Assembly: GCA_964627605.1 (NCBI GenBank)
Contig: CAZVGZ010000002.1
Coordinates: forward strand, 106,252 to 170,251
Source: CAZVGZ01 sp964627605
GTDB lineage: Bacteria > Latescibacterota > MWCZ01 > CAZVGZ01
DNA length: 64,000 nt
Reading direction: 5' to 3'
Shown: piece by piece, positions 41,688 to 50,751 of the stretch
How positions within the stretch are numbered: position 1 is the stretch's first letter
Layout: each line of letters starts with the position of its first letter
Position numbers and translations under genes: made by a program
Notes under the pieces: model-generated
Database searches by the model: none
Told to the model about the DNA's origin: nothing
The model's input: the letters and a program-made list of their open reading frames with translations, nothing else

Positions 41688-43643
41688 ATGGAGAAGACCG
41701 AAACGACCCGAAAGAAGACGATTCTGATCGGGTTGGATGGGATGATTCCCGAACAGGTGATGCGCTACCGCAAACGGGTGGTTGAGCTTGATCGATTATT
41801 AAAAGAAGGCTTTTTCTCACCGGCGGTGCCGTCGTTTCCCACAGACACCCCTACCAACTGGACCACGATCGCCACCGGAGCGTGGGCCGGGACACACGGG
41901 ATCGTGGGGTTTGGTGTTCATAAACCTGGGATGGAGACTGCGGTAACCACACCGACATTCAACTCCCGGCAGTGCCAGGGAGAGTATTTTTGGCAGGCCG
42001 CCGAGAGGCAGGGCAAACGGTGCCTCCTAATCAACTACCCCACCGCATTTCCTCTGACTCTCAATGACGGAGTGGCCATCGGCGGCGACGGTCTTATGTC
42101 GTCCAAATGGACGGTGAGGTATCATGAACTCATCAGCTCGTCGAGGGACGTATCACGGGTCAAGCCACTGGCTATGGGGGCCGCCAAAAAGTGGAAAAAT
42201 GTCCCTCCTGATTGGGAGGTCGTCGCTGAGGGTGTTGTCGATCTTGACAGGGAGCGGAGGTTTGGTTGGGGTGCAGCAGGTGTCACAGACCAAGGCGATG
42301 TTGAGATTGTCGCTTCTAAGAGAAGATATGTTCTCGTCATTAGGGATGGGGGGACGTCGAAAATCGTTTTGTCTGCGAGCCGCGATGTCAAGAAGGCGAT
42401 AACCACCATTGGCAAGGGGGAATGGTCGGGGTGGATAGATGAGCGGTTTGGCGGAAAAAGGGCGCTGAGGCAGTATAAACTTGTGGATTTGAGCGCTGAC
42501 GGGTCGAAAGTGACGATCTATGGGTCGATGGCTGCCACGCCCACCGGATGGGGGTTCCCAAAAGGCATTGAGAAAAAGATCATCGAGCATGCAGGAGGCT
42601 ATGTCGAGGCGTTGGAGCTTTCGCCAGACGCTGCGTTCAGGGCAGGATGGTTTGGACGGGATAAGATGGGCCAGATCATGGATATTATGGAGCTCCAGGC
42701 AGACTGGACAGTGAAGTGTGCCCAATACCTCGCCGATACCGAAGAGTGGGACGCGATGTTTGTGCAGTTTCACGCCCCTGACGGGATCAACCACGACATT
42801 CTAGGCGATATGGAGAGTGAAGACCCATCAATTCGCAGGAGGGCTGATGAGTGGCTCGGCGAGACATACCGCGTTCTCTTCAAAATGGTTGACGAAATTA
42901 GAAACGCTTGCGCGGACAAGAACACGCACGTTTGCGTGGTGTCGGATCACGGAAACATCCCGATCCGCAAATGGATAAACCTTCCTGGGATTCTAATGAG
43001 GCAGAACTGGCTCGAGTTTGCTGAAGACACGGGGTCCAAAAGGTGGAGCGTTGATCCTACGAAGACAGTCTGTTGGCACGCCGAGCATCAGTCTGGGGTG
43101 TGGATCAATGTCGCTGGACGTGAGAAGTCAGGTTTGGTGAAGCGCGGTGCGGAATACGAGTCTCTCAGATGGCGGATCATCGACCATTTGAGGCGAGTGG
43201 TGGATGAGGAGACTGGTGAGCCGGTATTTGCGGTGGTCGCCCGCAGGGAGGACCTACAGTCTCTGGGTGTTTGGGGAAACAGGTTTGCCGATATCTTGTG
43301 CATAGCGAACCCTCAGTATCTGACATACGTTGAGCGGGTGGGTGATCTGCCTAAACAGGACGTGGATGCATACTTGGCTGCGCCAGATGTGGTGGATATC
43401 GCCGACGCGCCGCTGTCAGCGAGTTTAAGAGCTTTGACCGCAGTGCACTGGCACTTGCCGACAGCCTCGGTGGGTTATGCCTCCAATTGCGGTTGCTTCA
43501 TTATGACCGGTCCCGGTGTCGCCCAGGGAATGTCGGGAGAATGGGTCAACCTGGTTGACGTGGCTCCAACACTGGCTCATTGCCTGGGGATAGAGCCGCC
43601 TGCCCATGCAGAAGGCCGGATTGTCCGCGAGGCTTTTGACTGA
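41688..43643 (+). CDS. Type I phosphodiesterase / alkaline-phosphatase-superfamily protein
   Basis: A 651-residue phosphatase-fold enzyme. The N terminus shows ILIGLDGM (metal Asp17) and PTDTPTNWTTIATG with the candidate nucleophile Thr54, as in nucleotide pyrophosphatase/phosphodiesterases. Further metal ligands appear in FHAPDGINHDI (about residues 362-372), VVSDHGN (about 417-423) and a late THWH-like TAVHWHLP. It resembles bacterial 'alkaline phosphatase family' proteins in catabolic islands. The substrate could be a phosphodiester, a nucleotide sugar or a phosphonate. No signal peptide is evident. Confidence 0.85.
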   Translation: MEKTETTRKKTILIGLDGMIPEQVMRYRKRVVELDRLLKEGFFSPAVPSFPTDTPTNWTTIATGAWAGTHGIVGFGVHKPGMETAVTTPTFNSRQCQGEYFWQAAERQGKRCLLINYPTAFPLTLNDGVAIGGDGLMSSKWTVRYHELISSSRDVSRVKPLAMGAAKKWKNVPPDWEVVAEGVVDLDRERRFGWGAAGVTDQGDVEIVASKRRYVLVIRDGGTSKIVLSASRDVKKAITTIGKGEWSGWIDERFGGKRALRQYKLVDLSADGSKVTIYGSMAATPTGWGFPKGIEKKIIEHAGGYVEALELSPDAAFRAGWFGRDKMGQIMDIMELQADWTVKCAQYLADTEEWDAMFVQFHAPDGINHDILGDMESEDPSIRRRADEWLGETYRVLFKMVDEIRNACADKNTHVCVVSDHGNIPIRKWINLPGILMRQNWLEFAEDTGSKRWSVDPTKTVCWHAEHQSGVWINVAGREKSGLVKRGAEYESLRWRIIDHLRRVVDEETGEPVFAVVARREDLQSLGVWGNRFADILCIANPQYLTYVERVGDLPKQDVDAYLAAPDVVDIADAPLSASLRALTAVHWHLPTASVGYASNCGCFIMTGPGVAQGMSGEWVNLVDVAPTLAHCLGIEPPAHAEGRIVREAFD

Positions 43644-43782
43644 GTGATCTGTATTTCCGGAAAAACCGGGTCTCCACCAAATCTGATCGGTTGTGCCGGG
43701 ATGGTGCTACAGAGTAGGTTTGGCGGGGCGTCGGCAGTCGCCTGTTACCTCGTCTTACCGTGAGCGAGAACTGAAGCCATAA

Positions 43783-44496
43783 ATGCCAAGTGATATAATG
43801 CCGTTGGTCGTCGCCGCAGCCTCGATAGGTCTGTTCCACACGCTTCTGGGGTCGGATCACTATCTGCCTTTTGTCGCCATGTCGAAGTCTGGGCGATGGT
43901 CGATGCGGAAGACAGCGGTTATCACCGCGCTTTGTGGATTGGGGCATGTAGCAGGATCAGTGGTTCTAGGAGTTCTGGGGATCGCGATAGGTGCCGCAGT
44001 CGGAACGCTCGAATTTGTTGAGTCGATTAGGGGTGATCTTGCGGCTTGGGGTCTGACGGCGTTTGGGTTGATCTATTTCGTATTGGGAGTGAGAAAGGCT
44101 CTAAGAGACCGTCCACATCAACACGATCACGCTCACTCTGTGTCGCATCGGCATGTCCACACACACACGCACAGCGATGACCACCTCCACGCTCACGGCA
44201 CAGAAGCAGTTGGCGGTTCCACGCCGTGGGTGTTGTTTGCGATTTTCCTTTTCGGGCCGTGTGAGCCTTTGATTCCGCTGCTGATGTACCCTGCTGCGCA
44301 GGGCTCTGCATATGGAGTGGTGGCGGTCGCTCTCGTGTTCGCTGTGACAACAGTGGTGACGATGCTCGCTGTGGTTTTGGGGGTCGTGTCCAGCGTTAGG
44401 CCTGTTGAGGTTGGGCGGATGTCGCGGTACACACACGCGATTGCAGGTGGGACCGTGTGTAAGTGCGGGGTATCTATTCAGCTTCTGGGCCTGTAG
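43783..44496 (+). CDS. Membrane protein with His-rich loop, NicO/UreH-like metal transporter candidate
   Basis: A 237-residue polytopic protein with about six helices. The first helix carries GLFHTLLGSDHYLPF (about residues 16-30), resembling the H-x-x-x-x-x-DH nickel motif of NicO/UreH-type transporters. A long cytoplasmic loop is extremely His-rich (HQHDHAHSVSHRHVHTHTHS, about 113-132), a common feature of metal efflux proteins. A second motif, FGPCEPLIPLLMYPA, follows. It ends with CKCGVSIQLLGL. Transport of nickel, cobalt or another divalent ion is an inference. Confidence 0.68.
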   Translation: MPSDIMPLVVAAASIGLFHTLLGSDHYLPFVAMSKSGRWSMRKTAVITALCGLGHVAGSVVLGVLGIAIGAAVGTLEFVESIRGDLAAWGLTAFGLIYFVLGVRKALRDRPHQHDHAHSVSHRHVHTHTHSDDHLHAHGTEAVGGSTPWVLFAIFLFGPCEPLIPLLMYPAAQGSAYGVVAVALVFAVTTVVTMLAVVLGVVSSVRPVEVGRMSRYTHAIAGGTVCKCGVSIQLLGL

Positions 44497-44592
44497 ATAG
44501 GACCGCTGAATCAACGGGCGGGTTGGCTACGTATTGCTGTGTCGCTGGCGATTGTTTCCCCCAAAATAGCTGTTTTATGATTGGGCAGAGAG

Positions 44593-45552
44593 ATGAATCC
44601 AATCCAGATTGACACAATCTTTTTTCTCATTCACCCGCTCTGCTACGAATCCCACGCCGAAGACCCCGAGTTCTCCTCAAAATATCGCCACTACATCGAT
44701 TACGAAAAAAAAATCAAAGAGCGGTGGTTGGCGCGCATCGAGGAGATGGCGTCCAACGAGGCGCTGGTAGTGGGGTCGCCTGGGTGTTCGATGGAGCTTG
44801 AGGAGTTCGTTGTACAGAGGCTCGGGCATCGTGGTTTGGTGATCAGAGATGTGATAACGCATCAGCCTGAGCTTTGGGACACGCTGCTTTCTGACGAAAC
44901 CAAAACCGCGTTGGGCAAAGACCTGCTTTCGATGTATTGGAAACATGAGTTTCAGTGGAAATCCGATCCGCTTGGGCAGCCTATTATCGCGCGTGGATGG
45001 GCTGAAAGAATCAAAATGGAGTTCGGCGAGCGCGGGCTTGTATATGACCCTGACACGGTAAGAACAGAGGGTTGGGGAGAGTCGTTTGAGGGGTGCGTTG
45101 CCAACTATACACGGTTTTTGGGGACGTATTTGGGGCTTGCGAACCCCATCGAAGATGAGTTTGAGATGACGGTTCCTGGCGCCAAGATTCTGCTTACAGC
45201 CAGGTTTGTAGAACGGATATCTATTGATAGCACCGTGCGGCTCTATCTGTGGGAGGTCAGGGATGGACGTTTTGTTGGATGGTTTCACAAAGCGATGGCG
45301 GCGATTGGAGATCCTTCAGTTGTGGCACGGTTTGCGACAGCGGGGATGTCGTTTGAAATTCAAGATCGGCACTCTGTTCTGTGGCCGATGCGCGATTCGG
45401 AGATAGAGTGGGAGGATGGTGATCTGCTGGTGCCAGTGCGTGGTGCTCACTATGTGATCGCTGAAAACGCCGACTATGATCAGTTTAGGGGTTCGCTCGG
45501 TCAGGCGGTTCTGATCGAAAACAGCAAAGGGCCCGAACAGTCGGCGTTGTGA
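44593..45552 (+). CDS. Uncharacterised protein
   Basis: A 319-residue soluble protein starting at ATG 44593 with GAGAG just upstream; TTG 44581 would add four residues. The opening IQIDTIFFLIHPLCYESHAE looks like the first strand and loop of an alpha/beta hydrolase-like or isochorismatase-like core. A charged helical stretch follows, then a mixed C-terminal half. I recognise no motif sufficient for naming. It lies between the metal-transporter-like gene and a TIM-barrel gene on the same strand. Confidence 0.65.
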   Translation: MNPIQIDTIFFLIHPLCYESHAEDPEFSSKYRHYIDYEKKIKERWLARIEEMASNEALVVGSPGCSMELEEFVVQRLGHRGLVIRDVITHQPELWDTLLSDETKTALGKDLLSMYWKHEFQWKSDPLGQPIIARGWAERIKMEFGERGLVYDPDTVRTEGWGESFEGCVANYTRFLGTYLGLANPIEDEFEMTVPGAKILLTARFVERISIDSTVRLYLWEVRDGRFVGWFHKAMAAIGDPSVVARFATAGMSFEIQDRHSVLWPMRDSEIEWEDGDLLVPVRGAHYVIAENADYDQFRGSLGQAVLIENSKGPEQSAL

Positions 45553-45631
45553 TGATTATCAAATTCCCTTTGGGCGGTGTAGGCGAAGCGATGAGTTTGG
45601 GTGATTCAACTATCAACCTGTGGAGGTGAAG

Positions 45632-46693
45632 GTGCCTGACGCGACGAGACTGATGTGCTGCGATCTCAACTGGACGCGCTACAGCGAGAAGTACGCTCCA
45701 CCGTCGATGCCGCAAGACTGGGCGTACATGGACCCCAAAGAGTATTTCGATTGGCACATGGAGTTCGGCAATAACGCCATGTTTTGCCAGGCCTACACTT
45801 TTTGCGGTTACGCGTTCTATCGCACCAATTTGGGGCCTGTTGCTCCTGGTCCAGGCGGCGACTTGCTGCCGAACCTGCTTAAGTTGGCCAACAACGCAGG
45901 GGTGCCGTTTTGGTCTTATTTCAGTGTGAGCTGGGACCTGATCGCACGAGGGCTGCGCCGTGATTGGTTGTTTCCCGATCACCCAGGCGGATGGTGTCTG
46001 GCGCCTGAGACCTCTTGGACCGATCTGCTGTGCCAACGTGTTCGAGAGTTCTTGACAGACTTTCCGGTAGACTGGATACTGTTCGACATGTTTCTCTACG
46101 GTGAGGTAGAGACGAACAAGTTTGCTGTGGAGCCGTCGGAAATAGTAAGAGAGCCCTTTGAGGAAATTATCGGGCGGGCGATGCCTGACACCGCCGAAGA
46201 GATTACCCCTGAAGAGTCGATGGCCTACAAACGCGAGATAATGGGGAGGCAGTTTGCGCGCATAAAGGAAACGGTCAAGGAGACATCGCCAAAAACCAAG
46301 ATACTTTTCAACGTGCCCTATTTGGAGCCAACCGAGCCGATCTGGACCGATCATCCGATGTTGACACATAGCGATGGCTTGTTCGCTGAATGCACTAGAC
46401 CCGACATCCTGGAGTGGCTGCTTGAAGTCAAACAGCCGGGCCAGAGAGTGATGACGACTCTCTTGGGGCATACCGGCCCTGGATGGTGCGATCCGAATAG
46501 TTGGCGCAGGTGGTACGACGCCGGTTGCGACTTCTTTGGGTATACGTTCGGCACGCCGCCTGACTTTAGGCCGCATCCGTTCTACCATGACGGGTTGGAG
46601 ATCACCCGCAACGCGTTCGCTGAGATTGAAAAACAGCGGTCGGCGGGATTACGCTGCGAATCGCTTAATACCGGGTATGGTGGTACATCTTAG
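45632..46693 (+). CDS. Glycoside-hydrolase-like TIM-barrel protein, family unknown
   Basis: A 353-residue protein. GTG 45632 is chosen because GGAGG lies five bases upstream. Strand-end residues such as MCCDLNWTRY, VPFWSYFSVSWDL, DWILFDMFLYGEVE (about residues 146-159) and KILFNVPYLEP look like a catalytic barrel, with Asp/Glu after strand 4 and SDGLFAECTRPD near residue 251. It is similar in general layout to alpha-fucosidase-like or hypothetical glycosidase-like proteins. No signal peptide. The antisense strand carries a long open frame that I regard as a codon-bias shadow. Confidence 0.68.
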   Translation: MPDATRLMCCDLNWTRYSEKYAPPSMPQDWAYMDPKEYFDWHMEFGNNAMFCQAYTFCGYAFYRTNLGPVAPGPGGDLLPNLLKLANNAGVPFWSYFSVSWDLIARGLRRDWLFPDHPGGWCLAPETSWTDLLCQRVREFLTDFPVDWILFDMFLYGEVETNKFAVEPSEIVREPFEEIIGRAMPDTAEEITPEESMAYKREIMGRQFARIKETVKETSPKTKILFNVPYLEPTEPIWTDHPMLTHSDGLFAECTRPDILEWLLEVKQPGQRVMTTLLGHTGPGWCDPNSWRRWYDAGCDFFGYTFGTPPDFRPHPFYHDGLEITRNAFAEIEKQRSAGLRCESLNTGYGGTS

Positions 46694-46778
46694 GCGCTCC
46701 ACGGCTAGATTTCTATGTGTGTAGTCTCAATCATCCTTTACAGGGTTTGTGGCAGATCAAAACAAAGGACGTGCTCCC

Positions 46779-47630
46779 ATGAATGAGTTTCCGAGAACGA
46801 CCGTCGGCGGGGTGTCGCTCAGTCGGCTTATCATCGGCACAAACTGGTTTCTGGGCTACTCTCACCAGAGCAAGGCCAAAGACGATTTTATTAAGGAGTA
46901 TCAGACATCGGAAAACATCGCCAATATTCTGACGGTATTCATGGAGGCTGGCGTTGATACTATAATGGGGATGCCTGAGCCTATTCTGGCTGACGCGATA
47001 GAAGAGGCTGAGAACCGGACAGGTCGCAAATCGACGTTGATCCTGACGCCGGGCTTCAATCTTAAGCCTGGGGGACCACCAGCAAACGATCCGGAACCGG
47101 TGTTTGACAGGTGCCAAGAGCTGGGCGCGACGTTCTGTATGCCCCATCAAGGCGTTACCGACTGCCTGATGGATAGGCTAAACGGGACGATTCGCGATCT
47201 GGACAAGTACACCGCCATGATCCGTGAGCGGGAGATGGTGCCAGGGCTCTCGACGCACATGCCAGAGACTGTCATCATGGCTGATGAGATCGACGCTGAT
47301 GTGGAGACCTATATTCAGATCTACAACGCTGTCGGTTTCTTGATGCAAGTCGAGCAGGATTGGGTGATGAGGGTAATAAGGAACGCCAAAAAACCTGTGA
47401 TGACCATCAAGCCTCTAGGGGCAGGGAAACTACAGCCGTCAGTAGGGTTGGCGTTTTCGTGGAACACTATACGCGATTGCGACATGGTGACCATCGGCAC
47501 GACAACTCCAGATGAAGCCAGGGAGATCGTTGATATCTCGATGGACTACTTGGACAACCGCATACCTGACAACGAGCTTCAGACGACGCGAAGCAAAGCC
47601 ACTCTGATTAGGGAGTCTGCTGGCGCATAG
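46779..47630 (+). CDS. Aldo/keto-reductase-like TIM-barrel protein
   Basis: A 283-residue protein (ATG 46779; GTG 46749 would add ten residues). The opening TTVGGVSLSRLIIGTNWFLG resembles the G-x-x-(V/L)-S-x-L-x-x-GT start of aldo/keto reductases. The barrel continues with MEAGVDTIMGMPE and PVMTIKPLGAGKLQP, the latter like the AKR strand-6 region, but the Tyr/Lys/His/Asp tetrad cannot be placed confidently. NAD(P)H-dependent activity is therefore uncertain. It is followed by a strong terminator. Confidence 0.65.
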   Translation: MNEFPRTTVGGVSLSRLIIGTNWFLGYSHQSKAKDDFIKEYQTSENIANILTVFMEAGVDTIMGMPEPILADAIEEAENRTGRKSTLILTPGFNLKPGGPPANDPEPVFDRCQELGATFCMPHQGVTDCLMDRLNGTIRDLDKYTAMIREREMVPGLSTHMPETVIMADEIDADVETYIQIYNAVGFLMQVEQDWVMRVIRNAKKPVMTIKPLGAGKLQPSVGLAFSWNTIRDCDMVTIGTTTPDEAREIVDISMDYLDNRIPDNELQTTRSKATLIRESAGA

Positions 47631-47666
47631 CGGTCGTTTCCAAAACACCAACACCGAAAAAGAGGC

Positions 47667-47699
47667 GGCCGTGCTGGACAGACCCTGCACGGCCGTTTT
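47667..47699 (+). terminator. Rho-independent terminator
   Basis: A perfect eight-pair stem GGCCGTGC (47667-47674) with GCACGGCC (47687-47694) and a 12-base loop is followed by GTTTTC. It lies 36 bases after the stop of the aldo/keto-reductase-like gene and closes the plus-strand gene series that starts near 39 kb. Confidence 0.85.
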
Positions 47700-47736
47700 C
47701 GCTTTGCGGACATCTCACTCATGGGGGAGTCATCTG

Positions 47737-48822
47737 GTGCATCAGACAGAGGGGATTCGCGACGACCTACCGGTGTTTCATGACCGGATTCTACAGAGAC
47801 TGCACTATCCGCTGGCGTGGCAGAATGTTGATAGTAACATGGGTTTTGATGAGTGGCGAGATGTTGCGCGACAGAGATTCCTTGAGTGCCTACTAGTAAA
47901 GCCACCTGAAGCCCCATTTGATCCAGTTGTAGTAGGCGAGGAGGACCGAGGAGATTATGTCGCCAAAAGGGTGGTGTTCAATCTGACGGTGGACAGCCGC
48001 GTTTTGAGTTATGTGCTGATTCCCCAGGGCGAGGGGCCGTTTCCAGCGGTGCAACTGCTCCACGACCACGGCGGTCGGTTTGACATCGGCAAAGAGAAGG
48101 TAATCCGACCGTTTGGTGAACCAAAAAAGAGGCTGGATTCAGCAGAACAGTGGGTCAATGAGTGCTATGGTGGGAGATGGATTGGCGATGAGCTGGCCAC
48201 TAGGGGGTATCTCTGTTTCGCCACCGATATGTTTTTCTGGTCGGACAGGGGTGGGGCTGAGCCTTCGCAGATGGGCGCGGTGTCGGCGAATCTGACCTAT
48301 CTGGGGATGTCGATGGCTGGACTTATCGCCCATGAAGATCTGGCGGCAAACGGGTTCGTCGCTTCGATGCCAGAGGTTGATTCCACGCGAATTGCTGCGA
48401 TGGGGCTGTCGGTGGGGTGCCTTCGCACATGGCAGCTTGCAGCGCTCACCGAACAGATCGCTGCCGGAGTGGCGATCTGTTGGATGTCCACCATCGCCGA
48501 TCAGATGCAGCCTGGAGTCAACCTGACCACCGGCGGCTATCCGATGATGCATCCCAACCTGTACAACTTTTTTGACTTTCCCGACGTGGCGAGTATAGCG
48601 TGTCCCAAGCCGATGCTTTTCTACAACGGCAGCAAAGATGCGCTTTTCAGTGTCGCCAGCGTCAACGAGGCGTACGAGAAGATGCATGTGGTCTGGGACT
48701 CTCAAAACGCTTCCGACAGACTACACACGCGAATGTGGGATGTTCCCCACGAGTTTAACCAGGAGATGCAGAAAGAGGCGTTTGAGTGGCTGGACGGGTT
48801 TATCGGAAACGGCTCGGTGTAG
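47737..48822 (+). CDS. Alpha/beta-hydrolase (dienelactone-hydrolase / acetyl-xylan-esterase-like)
   Basis: Serine hydrolase of 361 residues starting at GTG 47737, with GGGGGAG nine bases upstream. The nucleophile elbow is GLSVG (about residues 225-229). The oxyanion region PAVQLLHDHGGRF (about 105-117), a late Asp in YNGSKDALF and His in VPHEFNQ complete a plausible triad. It resembles esterases that deacetylate sugars in polysaccharide catabolism. No signal peptide, so it should act inside the cell. An upstream extension of the frame would run through the terminator at 47667 and is rejected. Confidence 0.8.
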   Translation: MHQTEGIRDDLPVFHDRILQRLHYPLAWQNVDSNMGFDEWRDVARQRFLECLLVKPPEAPFDPVVVGEEDRGDYVAKRVVFNLTVDSRVLSYVLIPQGEGPFPAVQLLHDHGGRFDIGKEKVIRPFGEPKKRLDSAEQWVNECYGGRWIGDELATRGYLCFATDMFFWSDRGGAEPSQMGAVSANLTYLGMSMAGLIAHEDLAANGFVASMPEVDSTRIAAMGLSVGCLRTWQLAALTEQIAAGVAICWMSTIADQMQPGVNLTTGGYPMMHPNLYNFFDFPDVASIACPKPMLFYNGSKDALFSVASVNEAYEKMHVVWDSQNASDRLHTRMWDVPHEFNQEMQKEAFEWLDGFIGNGSV

Positions 48823-48824
48823 CT

Positions 48825-49250
48825 ATGGCCCACGAGCCGAAACTCATGCCATTGTCAGTGATGGACGTCCGTGCGGTTGGGCTTTTCTCGCTCACCGCGC
48901 TGCTTGTGCTAATTCATTCAACCGCCATAGCGCAGGAGCCGCTATACAGACTCGACGAGCATCCTCATACCTCATCCACTAGGGAGGACGTCAGGCTTGA
49001 TTCGGTGACCAGGATAGCTGGGAGAACCTCGCTTAGGTTTGAGATGGTGGAGCTTCGTCCTGCTGAATGGACATCCGAGATTGGACAGATAGTCCCGGGG
49101 CAGCTCTATGTCTTTTCGGCTGATGTACGCACTCTTCTGCTACGAACCACTGGCCTTCAGTCGGGAATGGAGTCCACACTAGGATGCACCGGTCGTTACG
49201 GCGACGACAACGATGTGTCGCCGGTTGTTATCTATTTCAGGCGCGATTGA
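48825..49250 (+). CDS. Secreted protein, probably a truncated carbohydrate-binding domain
   Basis: A 141-residue protein two bases after the esterase stop. Residues about 17-36 (VGLFSLTALLVLIHSTAIAQ) are a signal peptide with an AQE-type cleavage site. The rest (VRLDSVTRIAGRTSLRFEM, then VPGQLYVFSADVRT) looks like the first half of a galactose-binding-like beta sandwich (CBM4/9-like). The frame stops before the domain would be complete, so this may be a 5' fragment of a longer lost gene. Confidence 0.5.
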   Translation: MAHEPKLMPLSVMDVRAVGLFSLTALLVLIHSTAIAQEPLYRLDEHPHTSSTREDVRLDSVTRIAGRTSLRFEMVELRPAEWTSEIGQIVPGQLYVFSADVRTLLLRTTGLQSGMESTLGCTGRYGDDNDVSPVVIYFRRD

Positions 49251-49334
49251 GTCCAAAATCTTGCATATGGGCGGAGGGCAGGTTCGAATTAGCACTCTGG
49301 CGGTAGATATGTGGGCTGTTACAGACTGCTGATG

Positions 49335-50450
49335 CTATACCAATATCTCCGCCCTCTGATAGTTGAAGCAGTAGTAGGGGCGGCTACCGCCCAACACCTG
49401 AAAATCGGTGAATATGAGCCAGAAAGATTTGCCGTCATCGGCGATCCATTTTGGAGATATCTGAGGCTGGTAGGCACGGGCGTCAGGGTCGTCAAAAGGG
49501 GTCCACTCTGTCTCTTCGTGGACTTGAAACCACGGCCCCCACGGGTGTTCGGCAGTCCAAAAACCGAGATAGCTCGGTTTTCCGAACCACTCGCCGTCAT
49601 CGCTACAGCCCATCCCCCAGTTGACCATCATGTATAGCCCCAACGGTGCGTTGTAGACAACGCTTGGATGCCAAGCATACGGGTGGACCTGTGTATTCAC
49701 CCATCCTTTGGGAAAGGTGTGTACCACCCCCCTATCCAAAATATCTTTGCTCCACTTAGCTGATCTGTCTGGGTTGTGCCCGGCGAAAAACTCGTAGCTT
49801 GATCGGTCCAGCACCGACTCTTTTCTAACACGAAACATGACGAGTTGGTTCATGGAGCCTTCGGTGTTGCCGTTGGGCGCGTAGATATATACAAAGCCGT
49901 CGCTGTTGTGTTCGTAGTTCTTGCCCATCTGCAACGCAGTCAGCAGCGAAAAGGCGTCTCCAGGTTCTTCGAAAAACACCATGTTATCGCTGCTTCGCTT
50001 ATCCCACCATTCCCAAACCAGCGGGCCGCCGTCCTGATTTCTCCACGTCTGCCCGTGGTCGTCTGAATAGATCAGCTTGGCACCAAAGAACCTTGGCAGA
50101 GGCTTGTTGAAAGGTGTGTTGGGCGTGCTCAGATAGTGGTAGATGACACCGTCAACGGCGATGATGCCAAACCCATAGTAGCGGCTGGCGTTTGGTGGCT
50201 CAATCGTGAGTAGATTTGGGAAACCAGGCAGATGGGCGAATCTGTGGTCCGGTGGCTGCCCCTCCAAGCCGTAGACCCGCGTGTTGTAGTTTTGTGAGGT
50301 ATAACCATCAACTTCGGACCAGCCTTGACCATCACACAGCCCAACGTACTGGTTGTCGTCGTCTGCCCAGGTCATGTGCCAGTTATCACCTGATCCGCCA
50401 GAGCGCTGGGTGGATTCTTCGTGTATTTCTATCCCTTTAATCGTCGGCAT
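49335..50450 (-). CDS. Beta-propeller protein, DUF4185-like
   Basis: A 371-residue protein. Start ATG 50450 is chosen because it overlaps the end of the upstream small gene by 14 bases. The pattern HMTWADDDNQYVGLCDGQGW, YLSTPNTPFNKP, LIYSDDHGQTWRN and HPSVVYNAPLGLYMMVNWG is that of a five-bladed propeller of the glycosidase/DUF4185 kind. Such proteins bind or process glycans. It is the last gene of a four-gene minus-strand operon with a Gfo/Idh oxidoreductase at its head. Confidence 0.72.
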   Translation of the reverse strand: MPTIKGIEIHEESTQRSGGSGDNWHMTWADDDNQYVGLCDGQGWSEVDGYTSQNYNTRVYGLEGQPPDHRFAHLPGFPNLLTIEPPNASRYYGFGIIAVDGVIYHYLSTPNTPFNKPLPRFFGAKLIYSDDHGQTWRNQDGGPLVWEWWDKRSSDNMVFFEEPGDAFSLLTALQMGKNYEHNSDGFVYIYAPNGNTEGSMNQLVMFRVRKESVLDRSSYEFFAGHNPDRSAKWSKDILDRGVVHTFPKGWVNTQVHPYAWHPSVVYNAPLGLYMMVNWGMGCSDDGEWFGKPSYLGFWTAEHPWGPWFQVHEETEWTPFDDPDARAYQPQISPKWIADDGKSFWLIFTDFQVLGGSRPYYCFNYQRAEILV

Positions 50451-50715
50451 GTCTGCTGCTACCGCTGTCATCATCAAGTTCGGTCGATGACACCCACTGC
50501 CACTCGCCACCCCAGGGGCCGTCGGCGTTTCCGAGGATAAACGCAGACTCTGTCGACCCGACTCCTGGGAACTCTATATGTCCAGACGGGTTCCAGCTAC
50601 GCGCGGCCCAGACCCCGTTGTGCAGCTTTTCGGTATAGGTGCAGAGCCCAGAGGTATATCGGACTTCTGGAGGTGGAGTTTCGCTGATGACAACCTCGGT
50701 ATGGCTGGTATCCAT
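50437..50715 (-). CDS. Small hypothetical protein of 92 residues
   Basis: Starts at ATG 50715 with AGAGG seven bases upstream and lies 36 bases after the isomerase-like gene. The sequence is rich in Trp, Gly and Ser (KLHNGVWAARSWNPSGHIEF and FILGNADGPWGGEWQWVSST) and looks like part of a beta-rich domain, perhaps the first blade of the DUF4185-like propeller that follows. A single frameshift near 50440 would join the two. No family recognised. Confidence 0.5.
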   Translation of the reverse strand: MDTSHTEVVISETPPPEVRYTSGLCTYTEKLHNGVWAARSWNPSGHIEFPGVGSTESAFILGNADGPWGGEWQWVSSTELDDDSGSSRHADD

Positions 50716-50751
50716 TCTGAGACCTCTGTTGGCGCTCTGTCTATGGTGACG

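Noticed and set aside
45485..46588. 367-codon open frame antisense to the glycosidase-like gene
   Set aside because: It is fully opposite a gene with a good ribosome-binding site and barrel-like sequence. Its own sequence is basic and low in structure, so it is a codon-bias shadow.
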